Shown here piece by piece: positions 1 through 5,009 of a DNA stretch of 6,076 nt. Every line of letters starts with the position of its first letter. Within the stretch, counting starts at the first letter, position 1. The position numbers and the translations under genes are program-made. The stretch lies in NCBI GenBank assembly GCA_021107695.1, contig JAIOSI010000021.1:1-6076 (forward strand). Reading direction: 5' to 3'. This DNA is from a bacterium (GTDB lineage: Bacteria > RBG-13-66-14). The notes under the pieces are model-generated. The model was not told the origin of the DNA. It did no database searches and was given only the letters and a program-made list of their open reading frames with translations.

Positions 1-52
1 CGGCGATCATTATCGCCGGTGTCAGCATCGCTCCGATAAGACTGGCAATCAT
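1..52 (-). CDS. N-terminal fragment of a small membrane protein (possibly DUF2721-like)
   Basis: Seen: on the minus strand an ATG at 52-50 opens a frame that stays open to the window edge and reads MIASLIGAMLTPAIMIA, a strongly hydrophobic start typical of a first transmembrane helix. An AGAGG Shine-Dalgarno-like sequence lies about four bases upstream of the ATG. Only 17 codons are visible, so the gene is cut by the left edge. The LTPA(I/V)(M/L)I pattern at the start of the helix recalls the N-terminus of DUF2721 membrane proteins, but that is a recollection from a very short stretch and could be coincidence. It follows rho in the same direction after a gap of about 130 bases with no clear intrinsic terminator, so co-transcription with rho is possible. 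Being coding is moderately likely; the family is a guess. Confidence 0.45.
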   Translation of the reverse strand, partial: MIASLIGAMLTPAIMIA

Positions 53-182
53 GAAACCTCTGTTACCTTAGTTTCAGCTGGATAAAGTCGGGTACGTGCT
101 GAAGGAAGCGATCAAGGGGAGCGGATGACTGATTGGTCTTCTGGGCGAAACCCAGCTTTGTGGTGCAGCACACCGCGCTGGA

Positions 183-1433
183 TTAAAGCCTGGTCATGTG
201 CTGAAGAAACTCGGTGTTGTTCTTCGTTTTCCGCATTTTGTTCAGGAGCATCTCCATCGCCTCGGTGGAGTTAAGTCCGGCAAGGGAGTTGCGCAGCACC
301 CAGACCTTGCTCAGCTCCTCATCGGAGAGCAGCAACTCCTCCTTGCGGGTTCCGGAGCGGTTGAGGTCCATGGCGGGCCAGGTGCGTCGCTCCGCCAGAC
401 GACGGTCAAGCACCAGCTCCATGTTACCAGTTCCCTTGAACTCCTCAAAGATAACCTCATCCATTCGCGAACCGGTTTCGATGAGCGCAGTCGCGATAAT
501 GGAGAGTGAGCCGCCTTCTTCGATGTTACGCGCCGCGCCGAAGAAACGCTTCGGCTTGTGGAGGGCGGTAGCATCCACTCCACCGGAGAGGATTCGCCCG
601 GAATGCGGCGAGACCGTGTTATAGGCTCGAGCCAGCCGGGTAATCGAGTCGAGGAGAATCACCACGTCGTGTCCACACTCCACCAGCCGCTTTGCCTTCT
701 CGATTACCATCTCCGAGACCTGAACGTGGCGTTCCGGCGGTTCATCGAAGGTACTGGAGACCACCTCGCCGTTCACCGAACGCTGCATATCAGTAACCTC
801 TTCGGGGCGTTCGTCAATCAACAGTACCAACAGGGTTACTTCCGGGTGATTGGTGGAGATGGCGTTGGCTATTTCCTGAAGAAAAACCGTCTTACCGGTT
901 CGCGGTGGGGCAACGATTAGCCCGCGCTGCCCCTTTCCGATTGGTGAGAACAGGTTGATAACGCGCATGGCAAGGGTGGGTTTTTCGGTCTCCAGATTGA
1001 GCCGTTCATCGGGATAGAGCGGGGTTAACTCCTCGAAGACGATCTTCTCACGGGCTGCCTCCGGGGTTTCATGGTTGACCGCCTGTACCCGGATCAGCGC
1101 GAAGTAACGCTCCTGCTCCTTCGGCTGCCGAACCTGCCCGGTTATGATGTCGCCCTTGCGCAGGGCGAAACGCTTAATCTGAGAGGGCGAGACGTAGATG
1201 TCGTCGGGTCCGGGAAGGTAGTTATAGTCCGCGGAGCGTAGAAAACCAAAGCCCTCCGGCAGGATTTCCAACACCCCGCTAGCGAGGATCATCCCGTCAT
1301 TCTCGGTCTGGACAGCCAGGATGCGGAAGATCAGCTCCTGCTTGCGTAATCCACTGATACCGTTGATCTTCAGCGTCTTAGCCAGACGGTTTAGTTCAAT
1401 AATAGTCTTGTTTTTTAGCTCGTTCAGATCCAT
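183..1433 (-). CDS. rho: Transcription termination factor Rho
   Basis: Hexameric RNA-dependent ATPase/helicase that binds C-rich nascent RNA in the cytoplasm and releases RNA polymerase. The 416-residue product has the usual length and order. A Rho-N helical domain lies at about 1-45. The cold-shock-type RNA-binding domain at about 50-118 contains the GFGFLR motif and the [12 protein letters not shown] strand. The RecA-type ATPase follows. Visible motifs are Walker A APPRTGKT (175-182), the catalytic-glutamate segment [10 protein letters not shown] (205-214), Walker B VVILLD (257-262), the Q-loop SGGVD (283-287), the R-loop region [14 protein letters not shown], and the arginine-finger segment [11 protein letters not shown] near 358-368. 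No long N-terminal insertion is present, unlike in some Bacteroidetes and Actinobacteria. The ATG at 1433 is supported by an AAGGA Shine-Dalgarno a few bases upstream. No convincing promoter was found directly upstream, so it may be read from the promoter of the gene at 1719-2174. A rut-like segment lies between the two. Identification is essentially certain. Confidence 0.98.
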   Translation of the reverse strand: MDLNELKNKTIIELNRLAKTLKINGISGLRKQELIFRILAVQTENDGMILASGVLEILPEGFGFLRSADYNYLPGPDDIYVSPSQIKRFALRKGDIITGQVRQPKEQERYFALIRVQAVNHETPEAAREKIVFEELTPLYPDERLNLETEKPTLAMRVINLFSPIGKGQRGLIVAPPRTGKTVFLQEIANAISTNHPEVTLLVLLIDERPEEVTDMQRSVNGEVVSSTFDEPPERHVQVSEMVIEKAKRLVECGHDVVILLDSITRLARAYNTVSPHSGRILSGGVDATALHKPKRFFGAARNIEEGGSLSIIATALIETGSRMDEVIFEEFKGTGNMELVLDRRLAERRTWPAMDLNRSGTRKEELLLSDEELSKVWVLRNSLAGLNSTEAMEMLLNKMRKTKNNTEFLQHMTRL

Positions 1434-1438
1434 TGGAG

Positions 1439-1445
1439 ATCCTTT
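1439..1445 (-). promoter_or_regulatory. Ribosome binding site of rho
   Basis: On the minus strand the sequence AAAGGAT lies five bases before the rho ATG. It supports the chosen start, which also begins the canonical Rho-N domain. Confidence 0.6.
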
Positions 1446-1502
1446 GAAACCTTTGCGTAATTCGACGGATTTGGCTTTTCGCCCATTCGGGAGGCTACGG
1501 CT

Positions 1503-1556
1503 GGATTGTAGCGTTATTTGTAACCATCACAGATAACACTTGTTACAGGATTGTAG
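1503..1556. repeat. 9-bp direct repeat and 6-bp inverted repeat in the rho upstream region
   Basis: GGATTGTAG occurs at 1503-1511 and again at 1548-1556, 45 bp apart in the same orientation. On the minus (rho) strand each copy reads CTACAATCC and contains TACAAT, a good -10-like hexamer, but neither has a matching -35 at the right distance. Between the copies an inverted repeat TGTAAC (1519-1524) / GTTACA (1542-1547) is separated by 17 bases. Such a layout could be an operator or the remains of two promoters, but chance is not excluded. Confidence 0.3.
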
Positions 1557-1562
1557 ATAGTT

Positions 1563-1579
1563 TCATCCAAGCCGGATGA
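1563..1579. repeat. Small hairpin (TCATCC/GGATGA) upstream of rho
   Basis: A perfect 6-bp stem with a 5-base loop (TCATCC, loop, GGATGA). A second short stem, GTGGT/ACCAC, lies just beyond it around 1588-1599. Neither is followed by a T-run on either strand, so they are not intrinsic terminators. They could structure a rho leader RNA; no function can be assigned. Confidence 0.25.
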
Positions 1580-1650
1580 GCAATCCAGTGGTAAACCACG
1601 CAAAAGTTTCCCTTACCACATAAATGGCAGGCTGGAGCGTGGTGCCTGAT

Positions 1651-1710
1651 AAGGATTGGAGGTACTGGAAAGGGAGGATGGTTAGGAGCAGAGCGGGTGT
1701 GGGTTGGGGA
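1651..1710 (-). promoter_or_regulatory. Candidate rut (Rho-utilisation) site upstream of rho
   Basis: Seen: in the minus-strand transcript these 60 bases contain 31 C and only 3 G, with many spaced YC dinucleotides (for example CCCCAACCCACACCC) and little ability to fold. Known: Rho loads on long, unstructured C-rich, G-poor RNA, and rho is autoregulated by attenuation in its leader in Escherichia coli. The segment begins just after the stop codon of the upstream co-directional gene and lies about 220 bases before the rho ATG. No intrinsic terminator is visible between the two genes. Inference: it may end the upstream transcript Rho-dependently and so adjust rho expression to Rho activity. 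On the plus strand the same bases form several G-runs, which is an alternative reason for the skew. Confidence 0.4.
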
Positions 1711-1718
1711 ATCTGAGG

Positions 1719-2174
1719 CTACCTGCCCTCACGGTCGCGGATGCAACCGACGGAGCAGCTTTCCATGGAAATGTTGAACTTTTCTTTTACCGTCATCTTC
1801 GCTGGTTGCTGGATGACCAACCGTCCGTTGGGACCCATATCCAGGGCGACATGGCAGCCGATTTTGAAGCGGTGGTAGCAGAGGGTGCAGCCTGCCATCT
1901 CGGCGATAAGCTCCTCACCAGTATCCATCTTAATACGTACAGGCAGGTTAGAGGTAGAGCATTTCTCGGCGAGTGAGCTTTCAAAAGAGACAATCGTCCC
2001 TCGTTTGCGCTTGAATATCGCGCTCAGACGACCGTAGGCGTAGAAGAAGGCGATGACTCCACTGGTAACCCAGAAGACAATGCCGGAGTCCTCGAAGGTC
2101 GGCTCGGCACCAGCATGCGCCAGCACAGCCACAGCCAGCAGCAACAGAAGCAACACGACTCGTTTTAGCATCAC
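1719..2174 (-). CDS. Hypothetical membrane protein with CxxC-containing soluble domain
   Basis: I do not recognise a named family. The 151-residue product (150 if the ATG at 2171 is used instead of the GTG at 2174) starts with MLKR and a leucine-rich hydrophobic segment (about 6-20) ending in AHAGA, which could be a signal peptide or first helix. A short acidic loop (EPTFEDSG) and a second hydrophobic helix (about 32-49) follow, then a positively charged KRKRG. By the positive-inside rule the rest (about 58-125) would be cytoplasmic. That part looks like a small beta-rich domain, with the pattern VRIKMDTGEELIAEM then GCTLCYHRFKIG. Cysteines lie at about 72, 96, 99, 107, 140 and 144, with a CxxC at 96-99 that could bind metal or be redox-active. 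The gene has its own promoter, divergent from the secreted-protein gene, and lies 285 bases upstream of rho on the same strand. Coding status is likely from the membrane layout and length; function is unknown. Confidence 0.75.
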   Translation of the reverse strand: MMLKRVVLLLLLLAVAVLAHAGAEPTFEDSGIVFWVTSGVIAFFYAYGRLSAIFKRKRGTIVSFESSLAEKCSTSNLPVRIKMDTGEELIAEMAGCTLCYHRFKIGCHVALDMGPNGRLVIQQPAKMTVKEKFNISMESCSVGCIRDREGR

Positions 2175-2215
2175 TCACCGTTCCGATGGTTATTCCGCAC
2201 AGTAAAACCGTGGGG

Positions 2216-2244
2216 AGCATAACGAAAAACCTTCCCGTTGTCCA
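2216..2244 (-). promoter_or_regulatory. Promoter of the 1719-2174 gene
   Basis: On the minus strand, TGGACA (2244-2239) and TATGCT (2221-2216) are separated by 17 bases, five and four matches to the sigma70 consensus. The predicted start of transcription, near 2209, leaves a leader of about 35 bases before the gene. It is divergent from, and about 70 bases away from, the promoter at 2311. Confidence 0.5.
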
Positions 2245-2310
2245 GTTTGACAAAGGGGAAATTATTTGGTAGGGTATTCGTGAGTGGTGGAAATCTCATT
2301 ACTTAACTGT

Positions 2311-2339
2311 TTGTCAATAATCCGGTTGACAAATACACT
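2311..2339 (+). promoter_or_regulatory. Promoter of the secreted-protein gene
   Basis: TTGTCA (2311-2316) and TACACT (2334-2339) are separated by exactly 17 bases. Transcription would start near 2346, giving a leader of about 22 bases that contains the AAGGAG ribosome binding site (2356-2361) six bases before the ATG. A second TTGACA at 2326-2331 has no -10 partner at the right distance. Confidence 0.55.
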
Positions 2340-2367
2340 ATCGTAAAACAGCTTTAAGGAGAGAAAG

Positions 2368-3060
2368 ATGAAGAAGTTACTCGTAGTCCTGCTGTTAGTT
2401 CTCGCTGTTGCGGCGTTTGCTGCTAACGACCTGCTAATCCTCCACTGTGAGTCTGCCGGTGACCCCTTAACGGGTGTCGAGAACAATATCGGCACCGACC
2501 CTTTCTACGGTAGCGTGGATTACCTCAATGGGGCTGATGGTCTCGTTGACGCTGCGACCCTTGCAGCCTACGACTGTGTTTTCACCTGGAACAACCTGCA
2601 GTACACCGCTGGTCAGGGTGATGCGCTAGCTGATTACGTGGACGCTGGTGGCACCGTAGTAGTTCTCGGCTGGGGAATTTTTCAGTGTTACGGTCGCATC
2701 CTTGATGATGCAACCTACTGCCCGATTGATGGCGGTTCCAACGAACACGGAAGCACCAATCTCGGAACGACCTACACTCACGACATCCTCGATAGTGTTA
2801 GCACCATCACCGGCATTAACTACCGTGTAGCGGCCTCCCTTGAGTCCGGTGCGACGCTGATCGCTGAAGATACGACATTTGGTGATCCATTGGTTGCTAT
2901 TAATACAGCCGAAACCGTAGTCGCGATTAACATGGTTGCTGGTGACTACATCAGCTGGAGTGGAGATGGTTGGGTACTCTTCAACAACGCTATCCAGTAC
3001 CTGATGAGTGCTGGATCTACCATCGAAGAAACCACCTGGGGACAGATCAAGGCTATGTAA
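2368..3060 (+). CDS. Secreted protein with GATase1-like (ThuA/DUF4350-type) fold
   Basis: The 230-residue product starts with a clear signal peptide (MKK, then a Leu/Val/Ala-rich core, cleavage probably after AAFA near residue 18), so it should be exported. The body resembles stand-alone class I glutamine-amidotransferase-like domains found in large extracellular proteins. It has a beta strand DLLILHC, then YDCVFTWNN (68-76), LADYVDAGGTVVVLGWG (87-103), GRIL (109-112), and the late strands PLVAIN, VVAINM and SGDGWVLFNNAIQYL (198-212). This assignment is by remembered pattern. No GATase nucleophile elbow with its catalytic Cys is evident, so it is probably a binding or structural domain rather than an enzyme. 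Four cysteines (27, 70, 107, 118) could form disulfides outside the cytoplasm. The protein ends in STIEETTWGQIKAM, a short tail that looks like the linker/terminal motif of FCB-type secreted proteins. Strong Shine-Dalgarno, own promoter and own terminator indicate a single-gene unit. Confidence 0.85.
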   Translation: MKKLLVVLLLVLAVAAFAANDLLILHCESAGDPLTGVENNIGTDPFYGSVDYLNGADGLVDAATLAAYDCVFTWNNLQYTAGQGDALADYVDAGGTVVVLGWGIFQCYGRILDDATYCPIDGGSNEHGSTNLGTTYTHDILDSVSTITGINYRVAASLESGATLIAEDTTFGDPLVAINTAETVVAINMVAGDYISWSGDGWVLFNNAIQYLMSAGSTIEETTWGQIKAM

Positions 3061-3092
3061 GAATGGTTCTTGTTCTCTGTGCTTAGTTGCAG

Positions 3093-3125
3093 AAAAGCCG
3101 TCCATCAGGGCGGCTTTTACTTTCT
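3093..3125 (+). terminator. Intrinsic terminator after the secreted-protein gene
   Basis: AAAAGCCGTCC (3093-3103), loop ATCA, GGGCGGCTTTT (3108-3118) forms an 11-bp stem with one G-T pair, followed by a T-rich stretch. It lies 33 bases after the stop codon. The A-run on the 5' side would let it work in both directions. Confidence 0.85.
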
Positions 3126-3145
3126 TGCGTAGTAGATGACAAATC

Positions 3146-3174
3146 TTGACACAAACAAGGGCTGAAAGTACCAT
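3146..3174 (+). promoter_or_regulatory. Promoter of the aminotransferase gene
   Basis: A perfect TTGACA (3146-3151) is followed after 17 bases by TACCAT (3169-3174). Transcription would start near 3181. This places the in-frame GTG at 3180 at or before the transcript start and supports the ATG at 3231 as the real start codon. Confidence 0.6.
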
Positions 3175-3230
3175 TCTCGGTGTGCAACATCTCCCCTCTA
3201 CTAACAAACAAGTTCACGGGAGCAGTACCC

Positions 3231-4433
3231 ATGACCAGCCAACCGAGACTTTCCGAGCGCGCGATTCGTATTCCAGCCAGCCCGATTCGTAAGCTGGTTC
3301 CCTTTGCCCTTGAGGCAAAGAAGCGTGGAACCCACGTCTATCACCTTAACATCGGTCAACCCGACCTGGCGACGATCCCCGCTGGGTTGGAGGCACTGCA
3401 CAAGTACAAGACCGAGGTCGTTAGCTACGGGCTTTCTCAGGGTGATCAAGACCTAACCGCCGCGTTGATAAAGTATTACGGCAAGCTGGGGCATCAGTTC
3501 AAGCCCAGCGACATCGTCGTAACCACCGGTGGCTCTGAGGCGATCTACTTCGCCATGATGGCGATCTCCGACCGCGACGAGGAGTTCATCATCCCGGAGC
3601 CGTTCTACACCAACTACAACGGCTTTGCGATTACCTCCGGCGTGAATCTCGTGCCGATTACGACCTCTCCGGAAGACGGCTATCGCTGCCCGACGGTGGA
3701 ACAGTTTGAAGAGAAGATTACTGAGAGGACCCGGGGAATTATCGTCAACTCGCCGGGCAACCCCACCGGGGCTGTTTATACCCGTGAAGAGATGGAGCGA
3801 GTCGCCGCACTGGCGCACAAGCACAACCTCTACGTCATTTCCGATGAGGTTTATCGTGAGTTTGCCTTCGACGGGTTGAAGACAACCAGCATCCTTGATA
3901 TTGAGGGGATGGAGGAGCGGGCGATTGTGATTGACTCTATCTCCAAGCGATATTCCGCCTGCGGAGCAAGGATAGGTTGTGTCATCAGCCGCAACGAGAA
4001 GCTGATGGAGGCGATCCTTCGCTATGCGCAGGCACGACTCTGCCCGCCAGCTTTGGGGCAGATCATTGCCACGGCTGCCTATAACGACGAGAGCAATTAT
4101 ATCGAAGAGAGTCGGGTTGAGTACCAACGCCGCCGCGACGTCGTCTTTGGGCGAATCTCAAAAGTAGAGGGAGCCGTAGCCAGCAAGCCGGAGGGGGCAT
4201 TCTATGCGATGGTGAAGATTCCGGTGGATGATGTGGAGAAGTTTGCGAAGTGGCTGCTGACCGACTTCCAGCTCGACGGGCGTACCGTGATGATTGCACC
4301 AGGACCGGGCTTTTACGCCACTCCGGGACTGGGTATTCAGGAAATCCGCATCGCCTATGTACTCAACTGCGATGAGCTGGAACAGGCGATGGATGTGCTG
4401 GTGGCAGGAATTTCTACCTACAACAAGCGATAG
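3231..4433 (+). CDS. Pyridoxal-phosphate-dependent aminotransferase, class I/II
   Basis: Cytoplasmic fold-type I transaminase of 400 residues, the normal length for the AspB/AspC-like family. From the ATG at 3231 the visible motifs are NIGQPD (40-45), the phosphate-binding TTGGSEAI (98-105), PEPFYTNYNGF (122-132), and NSPGNPTG (173-180) with N177 contacting the cofactor. They continue with SDEVYREF (204-211) with D205 for the pyridine nitrogen, SISKRYSACGARIG (236-249) with K239 as the Schiff-base lysine and R247 for phosphate, and EIRIAY (371-376) with R373 in the place of the substrate carboxylate arginine. All key residues are present, so it should be active. The SPIRKL start and the SKRYSACGARIG motif match the Bacteroidetes-type subgroup as I recall it. 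The amino-acid substrate cannot be told from sequence; aspartate or another common amino acid is possible. The start was chosen because GGGAG (3218-3222) lies eight bases upstream and the protein begins in the conserved region. No intrinsic terminator follows clearly. Confidence 0.95.
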   Translation: MTSQPRLSERAIRIPASPIRKLVPFALEAKKRGTHVYHLNIGQPDLATIPAGLEALHKYKTEVVSYGLSQGDQDLTAALIKYYGKLGHQFKPSDIVVTTGGSEAIYFAMMAISDRDEEFIIPEPFYTNYNGFAITSGVNLVPITTSPEDGYRCPTVEQFEEKITERTRGIIVNSPGNPTGAVYTREEMERVAALAHKHNLYVISDEVYREFAFDGLKTTSILDIEGMEERAIVIDSISKRYSACGARIGCVISRNEKLMEAILRYAQARLCPPALGQIIATAAYNDESNYIEESRVEYQRRRDVVFGRISKVEGAVASKPEGAFYAMVKIPVDDVEKFAKWLLTDFQLDGRTVMIAPGPGFYATPGLGIQEIRIAYVLNCDELEQAMDVLVAGISTYNKR

Positions 4434-4466
4434 CGACCGGTGATAGTTTGTTTCCGTCGTCTGCTA

Positions 4467-4495
4467 TTGACGTTTGGTCTGCGATTTGTTAACAT
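4467..4495 (+). promoter_or_regulatory. Promoter of the 30-aa basic protein gene
   Basis: TTGACG (4467-4472) and TAACAT (4490-4495) are separated by 17 bases. Transcription would start near 4502 and give a leader of about 50 bases ending in the ribosome binding site at 4535-4547. The same hexamer style and 17-base spacing occur at the other plus-strand promoters in the window. Confidence 0.55.
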
Positions 4496-4534
4496 CCCGC
4501 CGTCTGAGCAGACTGAAGGAAAATTGTCATTATC

Positions 4535-4547
4535 AGGAGTGAGGTGA
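4535..4547 (+). promoter_or_regulatory. Ribosome binding site deciding a TTG start
   Basis: AGGAGTGAGGTGA contains two overlapping Shine-Dalgarno matches, AGGAG and GAGGTGA. The second ends four bases before the TTG at 4552. A TGA at 4540-4542 closes the frame just upstream and no ATG or GTG is available in frame, so the TTG must be the start if the ORF is translated. Confidence 0.65.
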
Positions 4548-4551
4548 ACCT

Positions 4552-4644
4552 TTGGGATCCAGCAAAAAAGTAAAGCGTAAGAAGATTTCTACCCATAAGC
4601 GTAAAAAGAAACGTCGGGCAAATCGCCACAAAAAGAAGAAGTAG
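4552..4644 (+). CDS. 30-residue highly basic protein, possibly ribosomal (bS22/mS38-like)
   Basis: TTG-initiated ORF encoding MGSSKKVKRKKISTH followed by KRKKKRRANRHKKKK; 18 of 30 residues are Lys or Arg and two are His. It is below most gene-caller size limits. Support for coding is strong for its size: a dedicated sigma70-like promoter (4467-4495), an excellent Shine-Dalgarno at proper spacing, a clean stop, and an intrinsic terminator 30 bases later, making a compact single-gene unit. The pattern GKKxKRxKxxTHKRKKRxRxNRHKKK is, as I remember it, a tiny conserved protein of Bacteroidetes and Chlorobi. Its composition and spacing also resemble the AURKAIP1/COX24 domain (mitochondrial mS38, mycobacterial bS22), which sits on the small ribosomal subunit. 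The likely role is therefore an RNA-binding ribosomal protein in the cytoplasm. That role is inference; the existence of the gene is well supported. Confidence 0.8.
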   Translation: MGSSKKVKRKKISTHKRKKKRRANRHKKKK

Positions 4645-4673
4645 GGCGCATAACCAACATTATCGGATAGAGG

Positions 4674-4703
4674 TGGATTCCGCAAAAGCGGAGTCCATTT
4701 TTT
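4674..4703 (+). terminator. Intrinsic terminator after the 30-aa protein gene
   Basis: TGGATTCCGC (4674-4683), loop AAAA, GCGGAGTCCA (4688-4697) pairs over 10 bp with one T-G wobble and is followed directly by six T residues. It lies 30 bases after the stop codon. Confidence 0.9.
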
Positions 4704-4930
4704 ATATCGATTTTAACAATTAGTCTGAGTGCATCTATATATCGCAGTATCCACGAATACATAATAATTGCCACTTGCAGGTTGGTAGTCACTAGATGAT
4801 ATCAGTATAGTCATCAAAATTATATATTCCAAACAGCCGTATTGTAACTTGCCCAAGCGAAATCATGTTTTTATATTCAGCTTATCCCAATTGTGTTTTC
4901 CAGGAATTATGCTTTTCTCGAACTCAAGAA
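4704..4930. other. AT-richer intergenic stretch without a recognisable gene
   Basis: With its flanks this is part of a 365-base stretch free of coding sequence, between the micro-gene and the convergent dihydroorotase gene. It is clearly more AT-rich than the neighbouring genes, with runs such as TATATAT. I see no tRNA, no ORF with a ribosome binding site and no strong repeat. A promoter-like pair, TTGCCC (4849-4854) and TATATT (4872-4877) with 17-base spacing, lies on the plus strand, but AT-rich DNA gives such matches by chance. An imperfect GATGA/TCATC inverted repeat lies around 4795-4815. Confidence 0.5.
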
Positions 4931-4956
4931 GACAAAACGGAGGGAATCCCTCCGTT
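4931..4956 (-). terminator. Intrinsic terminator of the dihydroorotase-family gene
   Basis: On the minus strand AACGGAGGG, loop ATT, CCCTCCGTT forms a perfect 9-bp stem (4956-4948 / 4944-4936) followed by the T-rich TTTTGTCTTC. It lies 53 bases beyond the stop codon at 5010. Confidence 0.85.
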
Positions 4957-4961
4957 CCGTT

Positions 4962-4976
4962 GATAGCAACGCTATC
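4962..4976. repeat. Second hairpin before the terminator (GATAGC/GCTATC)
   Basis: A perfect 6-bp stem with a three-base loop lies between the dihydroorotase stop codon and its terminator. In the minus-strand RNA it would form just before the terminator hairpin. It lacks a T-run and is probably a 3'-end structure. Confidence 0.4.
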
Positions 4977-5009
4977 GATACCGATAACTACCCCAAGGGT
5001 CAACCGTTG

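Noticed and set aside
1..18. Inverted repeat CGGCGA/TCGCCG at the left edge
   Set aside because: It is only 6 bp, lies within an apparent coding frame and has no T-run, so it is most likely incidental.
141..155. CTGGG/CCCAG hairpin after rho as an intrinsic terminator
   Set aside because: The stem is only 5 bp and is not followed by a T-run on the rho strand.
214..920. Plus-strand ORFs opposite rho
   Set aside because: They are antisense shadows of the conserved rho gene, with low-complexity Ser/Arg-rich translations.
1651..1710. G-quadruplex on the plus strand
   Set aside because: GGGTGTGGGTTGGGG gives three close G-runs, but the fourth GGG is about 20 bases away, so a stable three-tier quadruplex is doubtful; the C-rich RNA reading fits the gene direction better.
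2626..3207. 193-codon minus-strand ORF opposite the secreted-protein gene
   Set aside because: It lies antisense to a clearly coding gene with a signal peptide, runs across a terminator and a promoter, and its translation shows no recognisable motif.
3180..3230. Upstream GTG extension of the aminotransferase (17 extra residues)
   Set aside because: The GTG at 3180 coincides with the predicted transcription start, has no Shine-Dalgarno, and the added residues do not resemble the family, whereas the ATG at 3231 has GGGAG eight bases upstream.
3453..4127. 224-codon minus-strand ORF opposite the aminotransferase
   Set aside because: It is a shadow of the aminotransferase reading frame, whose catalytic motifs are all intact on the plus strand.
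4589..4792. 67-codon minus-strand ORF overlapping the micro-gene and its terminator
   Set aside because: It runs antisense through a well-supported small gene and an intrinsic terminator, has no family resemblance, and no good ribosome binding site was noted.
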